DNA of 64,000 nt from Colwellia sp. 12G3 (GTDB lineage Bacteria; Pseudomonadota; Gammaproteobacteria; Enterobacterales; Alteromonadaceae), in assembly GCF_002836775.1 (NCBI RefSeq), contig NZ_PJAQ01000068.1:372001-436000 (forward strand), given 5' to 3'. The position numbers were made by a program, and so were the translations under genes. Positions 27,898 to 36,965 of this stretch are shown here, piece by piece (the stretch's first letter is position 1; each line of letters begins with the position of its first letter). The notes beneath the pieces are model-generated. The model was given only the letters and a program-made list of their open reading frames with translations, did not search any database and was not told the DNA's origin.

Positions 27898-27911
27898 ATG
27901 ATTTAAATCAA
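27898..27911 (+). promoter_or_regulatory. FNR/DNR-like box upstream of the haem d1 operon
   Basis: ATGATTTAAATCAA matches TTGAT-N4-ATCAA at nine of ten positions and contains the symmetric TGAT-TTAA-ATCA core. It lies 101 bp upstream of nirC. It would place the d1 operon under the same regulator as nirS. Confidence 0.68.
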
Positions 27912-28012
27912 AAAAGCCCCGCACTTCCTTATCAAAGTATGATCTTTGACAAAAAACTAATCCCCTAAGCGTTATAAGGTTAAGCCAACTTAGAAAGCAC
28001 AGTGGAAATCAA

Positions 28013-28384
28013 ATGAGTTCTTTAAAAATCACCTTAAGCTGCTTAGTTATGGCTACTCATTTATTAAGCCTTACCTTTGTTACAGCCGCTTTTGCAGTAA
28101 ACCTTGTCGGCAGCGAAGACGAATTACCTCAAGCACGTAAAAATCAACTGACCCATATAGTTCAACAAGATTGCGGATCTTGTCATGGCATGACCTTAAA
28201 AGGTGGTTTAGGCCCGGCTTTATTACCTGAAAACCTTGCAGGGAAACCCGTTTTTTTATTACAACATACTATTTTACATGGCCGAGCAGGCACAGCTATG
28301 CCGCCATGGAAAACGCTACTAACAGAACAAGAAGCGTTATGGATTTCCCAACAATTAAAAGCAGGAAAAATTGCGAAGCAGTAA
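28013..28384 (+). CDS. nirC: c-type cytochrome NirC of the haem d1 operon
   Basis: This 123-residue protein has a signal peptide (hydrophobic to about residue 28, ending FAV) and one haem site, CGSCH (C54-H58). A GPALLPENL segment and a Met-containing AMPPW stretch likely give the second axial ligand. NirC is a small periplasmic cytochrome of nirS clusters that can donate electrons to NirS and has been linked to d1 maturation. It is the first gene after the FNR-like box and heads nirC-F-DL-G-H-J-E-N. The same GPALLPENLA segment recurs in NirN. Confidence 0.88.
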   Translation: MSSLKITLSCLVMATHLLSLTFVTAAFAVNLVGSEDELPQARKNQLTHIVQQDCGSCHGMTLKGGLGPALLPENLAGKPVFLLQHTILHGRAGTAMPPWKTLLTEQEALWISQQLKAGKIAKQ

Positions 28385-28454
28385 TACAAAACTAATCACA
28401 CTAGCAATAATGAAGACTGGCCGTCATTTCAAGCAGTAATAGCAAGGACAGGCT

Positions 28455-28536
28455 GTCATTCCCGTAGTCGCTTTACCTACACGGATGTAGGCACTTAGCT
28501 TTGGTCTGGAACTGCAAAGCTGAATCGGGAATCCAT
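28455..28536. repeat. REP-like palindromic repeat between nirC and nirF
   Basis: GTCATTCCCG at the left end is complementary to CGGGAAT at 28527-28533. The interior has a second stem (CCTAC with GTAGG) and a third (AGCTTTG with CAAAGCT). A shorter relative with the same ATTCCCG ends lies at 34508-34560. Confidence 0.65.
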
Positions 28537-28577
28537 CTTTATTTATAAAAAATTTAATAACAATTTTAGGAAAACAG

Positions 28578-29831
28578 ATGAATACTACTTTATTAAAACT
28601 AGCGAGCGTTGCATTACTATCGAGCGTTATTGCCGCTTGCTCTAGTCAAACTACTAATGACATAGCTGAAGTACCATTACGCGCCACAGGTGATATGGGG
28701 GTTGTTATTGAACGCGCCACTGGTCAAGTGCAAATTATCAACCATACCCATCAAGAAGTATTGGCCGAAATAGATGGCTTAGGTGATTTATCTCACGCTT
28801 CAATTGTTTACTCACGTGACCAACGTTACGCCTATGTTTTTGGCCGCGATGGGGGGTTAACTAAAATAGATATTCTTAAAGACAAAATTGCCAAGCGAGT
28901 AATGCAATCTGGTAACAGTATTGGCGGCGCCATTAGTCAAGATGGTAAATTAGTTGCTGTTTCAAACTACACCCCTGGCGGCGTAAAAGTATTTAACAGT
29001 GAAACGTTAGAATTAGTCGCTACCATTAATAGCTCAATTTTAACCACTAAACCTAAAAATAAAGATGGCAGCCCAGTGCGTTCTAAAGTGGTTGGCTTAG
29101 TTGATGCGCCCAACAACAAATTTGTTTTTAGCTTATTCGACAGCAATGAAATTTGGGTTGCTGACTTCTCAGATATTGAAAAAAGTAAAACACTTAAATT
29201 TGCACCTAAGCTAACAAAATTTACCAATATTGGCTTATTCCCTTACGACGCATTAATGAGCCCCGACGGTCGCTACTATATAGCGGGGCTATTTGGTGAA
29301 GACGGCATGGCATTACTTGATTTATGGCATATTGAACAAGGCGTAAAACGCATTTTACCTCACTACGGTAAAGGCGAGCAGAAACTACCTGTTTATAAAA
29401 TGCCGCATTTAGAAGGCTGGGCAATCGCTGGCGATTACGCTTTTATGCCGGCAGTGGGTCAACATAAAGTCTTAGTGGTAAATACTAAAACATGGCAACA
29501 AGTGACAGAAATATCGGCTCATAGCCAGCCAATATTTGTTATGGCGCAGCCTGATAACCGCCAAATATGGGTTAACTTTGCTTACCCTGACAACAACACC
29601 ATTCAGATATTTAATACCGAAACCTTTGAGTTAGTCAAAACCTTAACCCCTGGTCCTGCGGTTTTACACATGGAATTTACCCCACGTGGCGAACACGTAT
29701 GGATGTCAGTACGCGACAGCAATGAAATTCAAATATACGACACTAAAACTCAAACCTTACAAAAAACACTTAAATCATCAAGCCCGAGCGGTATTTTTTT
29801 CACCAATCGCGCACACCAAATAGGCTTGTAA
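28578..29831 (+). CDS. nirF: haem d1 biosynthesis protein NirF
   Basis: This 417-residue protein resembles the d1 beta-propeller of NirS but lacks a haem c domain. A lipoprotein signal (VIAAC, C21) predicts anchoring on the periplasmic side of a membrane. NirF binds a d1 precursor and is needed for late steps of d1 formation. The repeated NTETFELV and YDTKTQTL strands are typical propeller blades. AGGAAAAC precedes the ATG. It is separated from nirC by a 193-bp gap holding a REP-like repeat, and from nirDL by 2 bp. Confidence 0.93.
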   Translation: MNTTLLKLASVALLSSVIAACSSQTTNDIAEVPLRATGDMGVVIERATGQVQIINHTHQEVLAEIDGLGDLSHASIVYSRDQRYAYVFGRDGGLTKIDILKDKIAKRVMQSGNSIGGAISQDGKLVAVSNYTPGGVKVFNSETLELVATINSSILTTKPKNKDGSPVRSKVVGLVDAPNNKFVFSLFDSNEIWVADFSDIEKSKTLKFAPKLTKFTNIGLFPYDALMSPDGRYYIAGLFGEDGMALLDLWHIEQGVKRILPHYGKGEQKLPVYKMPHLEGWAIAGDYAFMPAVGQHKVLVVNTKTWQQVTEISAHSQPIFVMAQPDNRQIWVNFAYPDNNTIQIFNTETFELVKTLTPGPAVLHMEFTPRGEHVWMSVRDSNEIQIYDTKTQTLQKTLKSSSPSGIFFTNRAHQIGL

Positions 29832-29833
29832 TC

Positions 29834-30982
29834 ATGTCTAACAATACGGCTAAAAATATGACTAAAGACATCGCTGATATATCACAATTACAGCAAGACA
29901 TTATTAATAACAGTCAAAAGGGCTTCCCCCTTACTAGCCAGCCTTATAAAACAATTGCTGAGCAACTAGCAAAAGTTAATATTGTCACGAATGAGCTGAA
30001 AGTATTTCTAGCTATTGATGATCTCAGCAACCAAGAAGTGCTATCACGCGTTGGACCTGTATTTGATCATAAAAAAGCAGGCGCAAGCACTTTGGCCGCA
30101 TTGGCTGTGCCAGCAAAAGACTTAGATAAAATTGCCGGTATTGTTAATCAATTCGAGCAAGTTAATCATAACTACGGCAGAGAATCTCATTCTCAAAAGG
30201 AAAAGTACAACCTTTGGTTTGTCGTAACAGCCAGCGATATGGTGGCACTTAATAGCACGATAGCAAATATTGAATTACTCACAGGTTTAGCTGTTTTGGT
30301 TTTACCTATGGAAGCTTCATACCACATTGACTTAGCGTTCAGTATTAATGTTACCGGTGTTGAAAGCCCTACCTCTAATCAGCAAAGCAAAACGATTACC
30401 TTTAATAGTAATGATACAACCTGCTTAACTGACCATGAGAAAGTAGCCTTACGTAGCGCTATAGAAAAAGGTCTACCAACGAGTTTATTGCCTTATCAAG
30501 TGATTGCCCAGCAACTATCACTGACAGAGCAACAAGTGATAATGCAAATTTCCCTTTGGCAAGAAGAAGGCTTAATTCGCCGCTTTGGTTTAGTTATTAA
30601 ACATCGAAAATTAGGCTATGACGCCAATGCCATGGTCGTTTGGAATATTCCTAATGACGACATGGATGGCGTTGCTCAGAAGCTAGCAAAATGCGCCCCT
30701 GTTTCACTGTGTTATCAACGCCCTCGTCGTCTACCAGATTGGCCTTATAACTTATTCTGCATGATTCATGGCACAGATAGATCCCTAGTTTTACAACAGA
30801 TTGATCAAATAACAGAACAACTTAGCCTTGAGTCAATCCAAAAAGATGTGCTGTTTAGTTTTAAAGCTTATAAACAACATGGCGCACGCTATGGCAAAAC
30901 AAAGAGCGCTAAAACAAAAAACAGCAAAGTGAGCAACAACAATGCTTTGAACACTGCACAACAAGGACAAGCTCATGGATAA
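29834..30982 (+). CDS. nirD: sirohaem decarboxylase NirDL (two-domain fusion)
   Basis: This 382-residue protein consists of two AsnC/Lrp-like modules, about 15-165 (NirD-like) and 195-345 (NirL-like). In Pseudomonas these are separate genes. NirD, L, G and H together convert sirohaem to 12,18-didecarboxysirohaem. The NirD half carries a degenerate HNYGRESHSQKEKYNLWF. The NirL half has RPRRLPDWPYN (296-306), where NirH has RPRHLPQW, so a conserved His is replaced by Arg. The C-terminal tail is lysine-rich. It overlaps nirG by 8 bp. Confidence 0.92.
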   Translation: MSNNTAKNMTKDIADISQLQQDIINNSQKGFPLTSQPYKTIAEQLAKVNIVTNELKVFLAIDDLSNQEVLSRVGPVFDHKKAGASTLAALAVPAKDLDKIAGIVNQFEQVNHNYGRESHSQKEKYNLWFVVTASDMVALNSTIANIELLTGLAVLVLPMEASYHIDLAFSINVTGVESPTSNQQSKTITFNSNDTTCLTDHEKVALRSAIEKGLPTSLLPYQVIAQQLSLTEQQVIMQISLWQEEGLIRRFGLVIKHRKLGYDANAMVVWNIPNDDMDGVAQKLAKCAPVSLCYQRPRRLPDWPYNLFCMIHGTDRSLVLQQIDQITEQLSLESIQKDVLFSFKAYKQHGARYGKTKSAKTKNSKVSNNNALNTAQQGQAHG

Positions 30983-31532
30983 CACCACTCTAAGCTCATC
31001 TACCGCTAACAAAACTGCGGATAAGACAACAACTAACGTAATGAATACCGCAACCAATAATGAAAAGATTTGTCATGAGGTAGCCGAGCTCTCTGCGCTT
31101 GATAAAAGCCTGATCAACCTACTACAGCACGGTGTGCCTGTTTGTGAACGCCCTTTTGAGCAAATCGCTAATGAGCTTAATAGCACTGAAGCTGAAGTAA
31201 TACGGCATTTAAATGAATTAAAGGAAAGCCGAGTATTAAGCCGCTTTGGCCCAATGTTTGACGCCGTTTATTTAGGTGGCGCATTCACCTTAGCAGCACT
31301 CGCCGTGCCCGATGAAGATTTTGACCAAGTGACCGAGCAAGTAAATAGCTTCGAACAAATAGCCCATAACTACCGCCGTACTCACAGATTTAATATGTGG
31401 TTTGTTATCGCGACAGAAGAGGCCGATGAAATTGAACGTGTAATTACCGCCATCGAAGAAAAAACAGGCTTAAGTGTACTCAATACACCAAAACTTAAAG
31501 AGTTTTACGTGGGTTTATATCTGCCGGTATAG
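30975..31532 (+). CDS. nirG: sirohaem decarboxylase subunit NirG
   Basis: This 185-residue AsnC-like protein has a winged-helix N-terminal part and the NirD/NirG signature HNYRRTHRFNMWF (131-143). The first 35 residues are a low-complexity T/N-rich extension absent from the core family. An in-frame internal ATG at codon 23 could be an alternative start, but AAGGACAAGCTC in front of the 30975 ATG supports the longer form. It overlaps the end of nirDL, indicating translational coupling. It acts with NirH and NirDL in sirohaem decarboxylation. Confidence 0.92.
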   Translation: MDNTTLSSSTANKTADKTTTNVMNTATNNEKICHEVAELSALDKSLINLLQHGVPVCERPFEQIANELNSTEAEVIRHLNELKESRVLSRFGPMFDAVYLGGAFTLAALAVPDEDFDQVTEQVNSFEQIAHNYRRTHRFNMWFVIATEEADEIERVITAIEEKTGLSVLNTPKLKEFYVGLYLPV

Positions 31533-31595
31533 CGAACTCACCGCTTAATTCATCGTATCAGCAATTTAACACTCATTACTTTAGCAGAGCATATT

Positions 31596-32144
31596 ATGTC
31601 GGATAACAATATCATCCAAGAAAAACCCACTTTAACAGCAATAGAACGCCAATATATTCTGCTCACGCAAAATGGCTTACCCATTATTGAAAAACCTTAT
31701 CATCATATTGCCGACCAAATGGAGATGAGTGTTGCAGCCGTTTTGGCATTAACCAATGATTTATTAGACCGCGGCGTTATCAGACGTATCGCAGCCGTGC
31801 CTAATCATTACAAGTTGGGTTATCTATATAACGGCATGACGGTATGGGATATTGATGATGAGCAAGCTGAAAAGTTTGGTGATGCTGTCGGTCGACTGCC
31901 TTTTGTCAGTCATTGTTACCTTCGCCCACGTCACTTACCCCAATGGAATTACAATTTATTTGCCATGGTGCACGGAAAAACCCCTGAAGCAATAGCCAAG
32001 TATAGGGGTCAGATCAAAGAATTGTTAAAAGAAGTATTGGTCACGCGCAACCATGATTTAAGTCAAGACTTCATGACTAAAAGTAATGATATGTTAACCA
32101 GCACAGCAATACTGAAAAAAACAGGTTTGCGTTTAAAGCGATAG
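31596..32144 (+). CDS. nirH: sirohaem decarboxylase subunit NirH
   Basis: This 182-residue AsnC-like protein has the NirL/NirH signature CYLRPRHLPQWNYN (107-120), including His112. The N-terminal DNA-binding-like helix-turn-helix (ERQYILLTQNGLP) is kept in the family although it functions as an enzyme subunit. It follows nirG by 63 bp. Of the four decarboxylase modules in this operon it is the one with the fully conserved H/R pocket, which suggests that NirGH is the catalytically more complete pair. That last point is inference. Confidence 0.92.
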   Translation: MSDNNIIQEKPTLTAIERQYILLTQNGLPIIEKPYHHIADQMEMSVAAVLALTNDLLDRGVIRRIAAVPNHYKLGYLYNGMTVWDIDDEQAEKFGDAVGRLPFVSHCYLRPRHLPQWNYNLFAMVHGKTPEAIAKYRGQIKELLKEVLVTRNHDLSQDFMTKSNDMLTSTAILKKTGLRLKR

Positions 32145-32215
32145 CTAATTCAGCGCTACGCTTGTTCGCAACAAGAGCATTACCATTATTAACTTTGCCT
32201 GGGTATAAATAAATT

Positions 32216-33448
32216 ATGTTTAGAATCTCACAACTTTTGAAAACATTGCATGATGATATGGCTGAATTTAAGCCAGTAAAAGCGGCAAGGAAAATGCCTG
32301 GTCCTGTGGTTATCTGGAACTTGATCCGTCGCTGCAATCTTCGTTGCAAACACTGTTATGCAACCTCGTTAGATATTGATTTTAAAGATGAGTTATCAAC
32401 CGAGCAAGTTAAAGCCACCATTGATGATTTAAAGGTTGCTCACGTACCTGTGTTAATTCTTTCAGGTGGTGAACCTTTAATGCGCCCTGATATTTATGAA
32501 ATTACCGCTTACGCTAAAGAAAAAGGTTTTTATGTTGCCCTGTCGACTAATGGTACTTTAATTGATGAGTCCAATATTGCCCAAATCAAAGCAGCAAATT
32601 ATCAATATGTTGGTATTAGTATTGATGGTTTAGAAGAATTTCACGATGAATTCCGCCGACAAAAAGGCAGCTTTAAAACCTCAATGCACGCCATTAAATT
32701 ATGTAAAGAGGCAGGTATAAAAATCGGCATGCGCCTTTGTTTAACCAAGGATAACGAAAAAGATTTACCTGCGATGTTAGATCTAATGGAAGAAAATAAC
32801 GTCGATAAATTTTATCTGTCTCATTTGAATTATTCGGGTCGTGGCAAACGTACCGCTGAAGATGATGCCATGTTCAAGATGACTAAAGATGCAATGGAAT
32901 TGCTCTATGAACGTGCTTGGTCTCATATCAGCCAAGGCATAGAAACCGATTTTGTCACCGGTAATAACGATGCGGACGGACCTTTTTTATTAAAATGGGC
33001 CACCAAACAATTTGGCGAAAGTCACCCACAATGTATTGCCAATTTACAGCAACGTTTAATCAATTGGGGCGGTAATGCCAGTGGCGTTAATGTCGCTAAC
33101 ATCGACAATACCGGCACCATTCACCCTGATACCTATTGGTGGAATCATCCCATTGGTAATGTGAAAACAGAAAAATTCTCTGACGTTTGGAAAAACACCC
33201 AAGACCCATTAATGCTTGGCTTTAGACAGAGCCCTCGTCCGGTAAAAGGACGCTGTGCACAATGTAAGTTTTTAAATATTTGTGGTGGTAATACCCGCAC
33301 CCGTGCTTTTGCACAATCGGGTGATGCTTGGGCAGAAGATCCTGGCTGTTACTTAGATGACAGTGAAATAGGCTATACCCCACCGCCATCAAAATTTTCA
33401 GACGGGTTAGCCAATGAAAAAAAGGCAATTCAATTTGTCGAAGTTTAG
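32216..33448 (+). CDS. nirJ: radical SAM haem d1 synthase NirJ
   Basis: This 410-residue radical SAM enzyme removes propionate side chains from the didecarboxylated precursor during d1 formation. The cluster-binding CxxxCxxC is at C40, C44 and C47 (CNLRCKHC), followed by LSGGEPLMRPD. The C-terminal SPASM-type cysteines are in CAQCKFLNICGGN and the later PGCYL. The spacing to nirH is 71 bp. Length and motif order match NirJ in other nirS clusters. Confidence 0.95.
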   Translation: MFRISQLLKTLHDDMAEFKPVKAARKMPGPVVIWNLIRRCNLRCKHCYATSLDIDFKDELSTEQVKATIDDLKVAHVPVLILSGGEPLMRPDIYEITAYAKEKGFYVALSTNGTLIDESNIAQIKAANYQYVGISIDGLEEFHDEFRRQKGSFKTSMHAIKLCKEAGIKIGMRLCLTKDNEKDLPAMLDLMEENNVDKFYLSHLNYSGRGKRTAEDDAMFKMTKDAMELLYERAWSHISQGIETDFVTGNNDADGPFLLKWATKQFGESHPQCIANLQQRLINWGGNASGVNVANIDNTGTIHPDTYWWNHPIGNVKTEKFSDVWKNTQDPLMLGFRQSPRPVKGRCAQCKFLNICGGNTRTRAFAQSGDAWAEDPGCYLDDSEIGYTPPPSKFSDGLANEKKAIQFVEV

Positions 33449-33552
33449 CGGCGAATCGCAGACTAATTTTTAACAATACATACCGATTAAAGAAACTAAT
33501 TAAGCAACCGAGCCTGTCCTGAAAATGGGCTCCAGTTCAATAAGGCGAGAGC

Positions 33553-34440
33553 ATGAAGACATCATCATTAAATCAATCAAACCAGCCAAACAGCCTCATA
33601 TCTGTAGATAATGGCAAAATATCAGCACGAGGAAAATCAGTATTAAACCAAGGCGAAGTTGCCTTAGTAGGATCTGGTCCTGGTGATGCTGAATTACTGA
33701 CAATCCGTGCTATGCGTTTTATTGAGCAAGCTGAAATAGCCATCTATGACCGTTTGGTAAGTGATGAAATACTAGCGCTATTACCTGATAACTGTGAACG
33801 TTTTTACGTCGGTAAAGAGCAAGCCAAACATTGCGTACCGCAAGACCGCATCAACGAAATTTTAGTTGAAGAAGCGCGCTTAGGCAAAAGAGTGTTGCGC
33901 TTAAAAGGTGGCGACCCTTTTATATTTGGTCGTGGTGGTGAAGAAGCAGAATATATGCTGCAACATGGTGTAAGTTGCCATATTTGCCCAGGTATCACCG
34001 CCGCTTCAGGCTGTACCACCTATGCTGGCATACCGTTAACCCATCGTGGTGTTGCGCAAGGCTGTACTTTCATTACTGGTCATATTCAAAACAATGGTCA
34101 GCTTAACTTGCCATGGCAGAGTTTATGTTGCCCAACCCAAACGGTTGTGTTTTACATGGGGATTAATACCTTATCTAAAATTACAGAAAAATTAGTTGAG
34201 CATGGCCGAGATATTAATACGCCAGCAGCCTTAATTCGCAAAGGTACCCAACCGGAACAAAAAACCTATCGAGGCACTATCGGTAACTTGGCTGAGCTAG
34301 TAAAAAAACACAACATTACCCCACCAACGCTTATCGTTATTGGTGATGTGGTGAATCAGCTCACTGAACAACAATTAAAAACACCGGGCTTTTTAGATGC
34401 CAATGACTATGTGCAACCACAAGCAATAAAAATAGCTTAA
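33553..34440 (+). CDS. nirE: uroporphyrinogen-III C-methyltransferase (NirE/CobA)
   Basis: This 295-residue SAM-dependent methyltransferase makes precorrin-2, the entry to sirohaem and haem d1. Visible motifs are VGSGPGDAELLT near the start, LKGGDPFIFGRGGEE (the conserved SUMT loop), and TFITGH. An extra N-terminal segment of about 30 residues precedes the first strand. In Pseudomonas the equivalent nirE lies in the same place between nirJ and nirN, so this copy is probably dedicated to d1 synthesis. Confidence 0.93.
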   Translation: MKTSSLNQSNQPNSLISVDNGKISARGKSVLNQGEVALVGSGPGDAELLTIRAMRFIEQAEIAIYDRLVSDEILALLPDNCERFYVGKEQAKHCVPQDRINEILVEEARLGKRVLRLKGGDPFIFGRGGEEAEYMLQHGVSCHICPGITAASGCTTYAGIPLTHRGVAQGCTFITGHIQNNGQLNLPWQSLCCPTQTVVFYMGINTLSKITEKLVEHGRDINTPAALIRKGTQPEQKTYRGTIGNLAELVKKHNITPPTLIVIGDVVNQLTEQQLKTPGFLDANDYVQPQAIKIA

Positions 34441-34507
34441 ATAAAACAGCTGGATCCTCGATTAACACACCACGAGGATGACGACTGGAAAGTTATTTCA
34501 TAAAACC

Positions 34508-34560
34508 TTAGCCCAATAGCCGTCATTCCCGCATTCACTTAGCGGGAATCCATGGGCTAA
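34508..34560. repeat. REP-like palindrome between nirE and nirN
   Basis: An outer stem TTAGCCCA (34508-34515) pairs with TGGGCTAA (34553-34560), and an inner ATTCCCGC pairs with GCGGGAAT (34525-34532 with 34542-34549). The inner part shares its ends with the repeat at 28455-28536. Confidence 0.7.
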
Positions 34561-34585
34561 ATATCACGAACATAAAGGTTCCACC

Positions 34586-36226
34586 ATGACTAAAAACCTT
34601 CTTTTACTGTCGCTCTCTGTCGCGATTTTATGTGGTTCCTTCACGGCTAATATTGCCAATGCAGCGACAACAACAAAGATCGCAATGTCTGCCACTGAAA
34701 AAGCTGCCACCAAGAAGCTCTATCAAGACAATTGCCAAAGCTGTCATGGTGTTGATAGATTAGGCGCTATGGGACCGGCTTTATTACCCGAAAATCTTGC
34801 TCGATTCCGAAAAAACAAGGCTATTGAGGTTATCAATAATGGTCGTGCTGCCACACAAATGCCTGCTTTTAACAATGCCTCAACGAAGACCTTAAGCAAG
34901 GCTGAAATAGCCAGTTTAGCCGATTATATTTATACGCCATCAAAAGCCTCACTTAGCTGGACAGTTGCCGATATTAACGCGTCAAAAGTACAACATTTTG
35001 ATCAAAGTAAATTACCCAATGAAGCGCAATTTGATGCTGACTTAATGAATTTATTTATTGTCGTTGAATTAGGTGATCACAGCGCGACCTTATTAAACGG
35101 CGACACCTTTGAGCCCTTAGATCGCTTTAAAACGCGCTTTGCCTTACACGGCGGGCCAAAGTATTCACCTGACGGCCGTTTTGTATTTTTTGCCTCTCGA
35201 GATGGTTGGATCAGCAAATACGATATTTATAATCGCAAAACAGTCAATGAAGTTCGTGCGGCAATTAATACCCGAAACATCGCCATATCAAATGATGGCA
35301 ACTATTTAATTGTTGGCAACTACTTACCTAACAATGTAGTAATACTCAATACCACTGACTTATCGCCGCTTAAAGTGATTGATGCCATCGATAGTGATGG
35401 CAATAGTTCTCGCGTCAGCGCTGTTTACAACGCACCACCTCGCTTTAGCTTTATCGTTGCACTAAAAGACGTCAAAGAAGTATGGGAAATCCCTTACAGT
35501 GATGAAGGTGGCGTTGAAGTCTATAAAGGTTGGGCGCATGACTATAGAGTAGAAGCCAAAGCAGAAGGTTGGAAAGCTGACTTATCTAAAAAGAATGAGC
35601 AATTCCCTATTCGTCGTATTAAAACTGATGATTACTTAAATGACTTTTTCTTCGACCCTGATTACATCAATTTAATTGGTACCGCGCGTAACAGTCACAA
35701 TGGCCAAGTCATCAACTTAGACACTAAGAAAAAGGTAGCTTCAATCGGTTTAACAGGCATGCCACACTTAGGCTCTGGTATTACCTGGAACTATCAAGGT
35801 AAGGAAGTGTTTGCTTCGCCAAATATCAAAGAAGGTAAAATTACCGTTATTGATATGGAAAATTGGAATGTCATTAAAGAGATTAAAACCGAAGGACCTG
35901 GTTTCTTTATGCGCAGCCACAGTAAATCACGTTATGCTTGGACCGATGTATTCTTTGGCCCGAACAACGACAAAGTACATGTTATTGATAAGAGCACGTT
36001 AGAAATAGTGAAAACCTTATCACCATCACCAGGTAAAAATGCCGCTCATGTCGAGTTTACCAAAGACGGAAAATTCGTACTATTAAGCGTGTGGGATATG
36101 GATGGTGAACTCATTGTTTACGATGCTGAAACTTTAGAGATAGTAAAACGTATGCCAATGAAAAAACCGTCTGGTAAGTACAATGTATTTAACAAAATTA
36201 GCTATGAAAAAGGCACTAGTCACTAA
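34586..36226 (+). CDS. nirN: NirN, dihydro-haem d1 dehydrogenase
   Basis: This 546-residue protein has a signal peptide (to about residue 27, ANAA), a haem c site CQSCH (C50-H54) and a C-terminal d1 propeller related to NirS. NirN performs the final oxidation that gives haem d1 and can hand the cofactor to NirS. The GPALLPENLA segment is nearly identical to one in NirC. It ends the nirC-F-DL-G-H-J-E-N gene set. I separate it from NirS by its position, lower similarity and different propeller motifs (MPHLGSGITW in place of LPHPGPGANW). Confidence 0.93.
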   Translation: MTKNLLLLSLSVAILCGSFTANIANAATTTKIAMSATEKAATKKLYQDNCQSCHGVDRLGAMGPALLPENLARFRKNKAIEVINNGRAATQMPAFNNASTKTLSKAEIASLADYIYTPSKASLSWTVADINASKVQHFDQSKLPNEAQFDADLMNLFIVVELGDHSATLLNGDTFEPLDRFKTRFALHGGPKYSPDGRFVFFASRDGWISKYDIYNRKTVNEVRAAINTRNIAISNDGNYLIVGNYLPNNVVILNTTDLSPLKVIDAIDSDGNSSRVSAVYNAPPRFSFIVALKDVKEVWEIPYSDEGGVEVYKGWAHDYRVEAKAEGWKADLSKKNEQFPIRRIKTDDYLNDFFFDPDYINLIGTARNSHNGQVINLDTKKKVASIGLTGMPHLGSGITWNYQGKEVFASPNIKEGKITVIDMENWNVIKEIKTEGPGFFMRSHSKSRYAWTDVFFGPNNDKVHVIDKSTLEIVKTLSPSPGKNAAHVEFTKDGKFVLLSVWDMDGELIVYDAETLEIVKRMPMKKPSGKYNVFNKISYEKGTSH

Positions 36227-36311
36227 ATACTATTGATGTTTTATTACCAAGTAATCAATGACTAACTGATATAGTAATAAAAAGACAATTACATTGGTTA
36301 GGAAAAATTTA

Positions 36312-36794
36312 ATGAGCTATAAAATTGAGCCCATCAAAACACATCAAGATCCACAGGTTTGCGAAATAATTAAAAAAGTTGGCGCCGAGTTTGGCGCCGT
36401 AGGTGAAGGCTTTGGCCCTTCGGATGCTGAAGTTAATGCGATGAGTCAGCATTATAAAAATGAAGACGCTAGCTGTTACTTAGTTGCCACTATCGAAGAG
36501 AAAATAGTTGGCGGTAGTGGTATTGCTGCTTTTAATGGTAGTGATGAAATATGTGAGTTACGTAAGTTATTCCTACTAGCAGAAAGTCGAGGGTTAGGCC
36601 TTGGCAAAAAACTTACTGAAGATTGTTTAGCTTTTGCTAAAGTTCAAGGCTATAAACAATGCTACTTAGACACATTAACTAACATGACATCAGCAATATC
36701 TCTCTATGAAAAACTAGGTTTCATTCATCTAGATACCCCTTTAGCAGGTACCATCCACAGCGGTTGCGATGTGTGGATGTTAAAGACGCTGTAA
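36312..36794 (+). CDS. GNAT family N-acetyltransferase
   Basis: The start at 36312 (MSYKIEPIK) is favoured because TAGGAAAAAT precedes it; the frame extends six codons further. The product is 160 residues. The acetyl-CoA-binding loop SRGLGLGKKL (Q/RxxGxG/A type) and the later LDTLTNMTSAISLYEKLGFI are standard for GNAT enzymes. It lies 85 bp after nirN on the same strand but has no evident link to denitrification. The acceptor substrate is unknown. Confidence 0.85.
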   Translation: MSYKIEPIKTHQDPQVCEIIKKVGAEFGAVGEGFGPSDAEVNAMSQHYKNEDASCYLVATIEEKIVGGSGIAAFNGSDEICELRKLFLLAESRGLGLGKKLTEDCLAFAKVQGYKQCYLDTLTNMTSAISLYEKLGFIHLDTPLAGTIHSGCDVWMLKTL

Positions 36795-36965
36795 TATATT
36801 CACTACAGCGCATCTATTTATAACTTGGCAGTAATGTCGTTCCAGTCGTTACTCTCTTGAAATAAGTTTACTCTTGGTCAGTTCTTAATTACCCTAGTTT
36901 TATAAGACTAAAGCTCACTCATGGGCTAATAAGCACTAATCAGCAATAAATAAAGGCATCCGTTA

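Noticed and set aside
27941..27978. TTGACA plus TATAAG as a sigma-70 promoter for nirC
   Set aside because: The spacing is 20-21 bp, outside the normal range, so I did not annotate it. Activation from the FNR-like box is more likely, but its start site cannot be placed.
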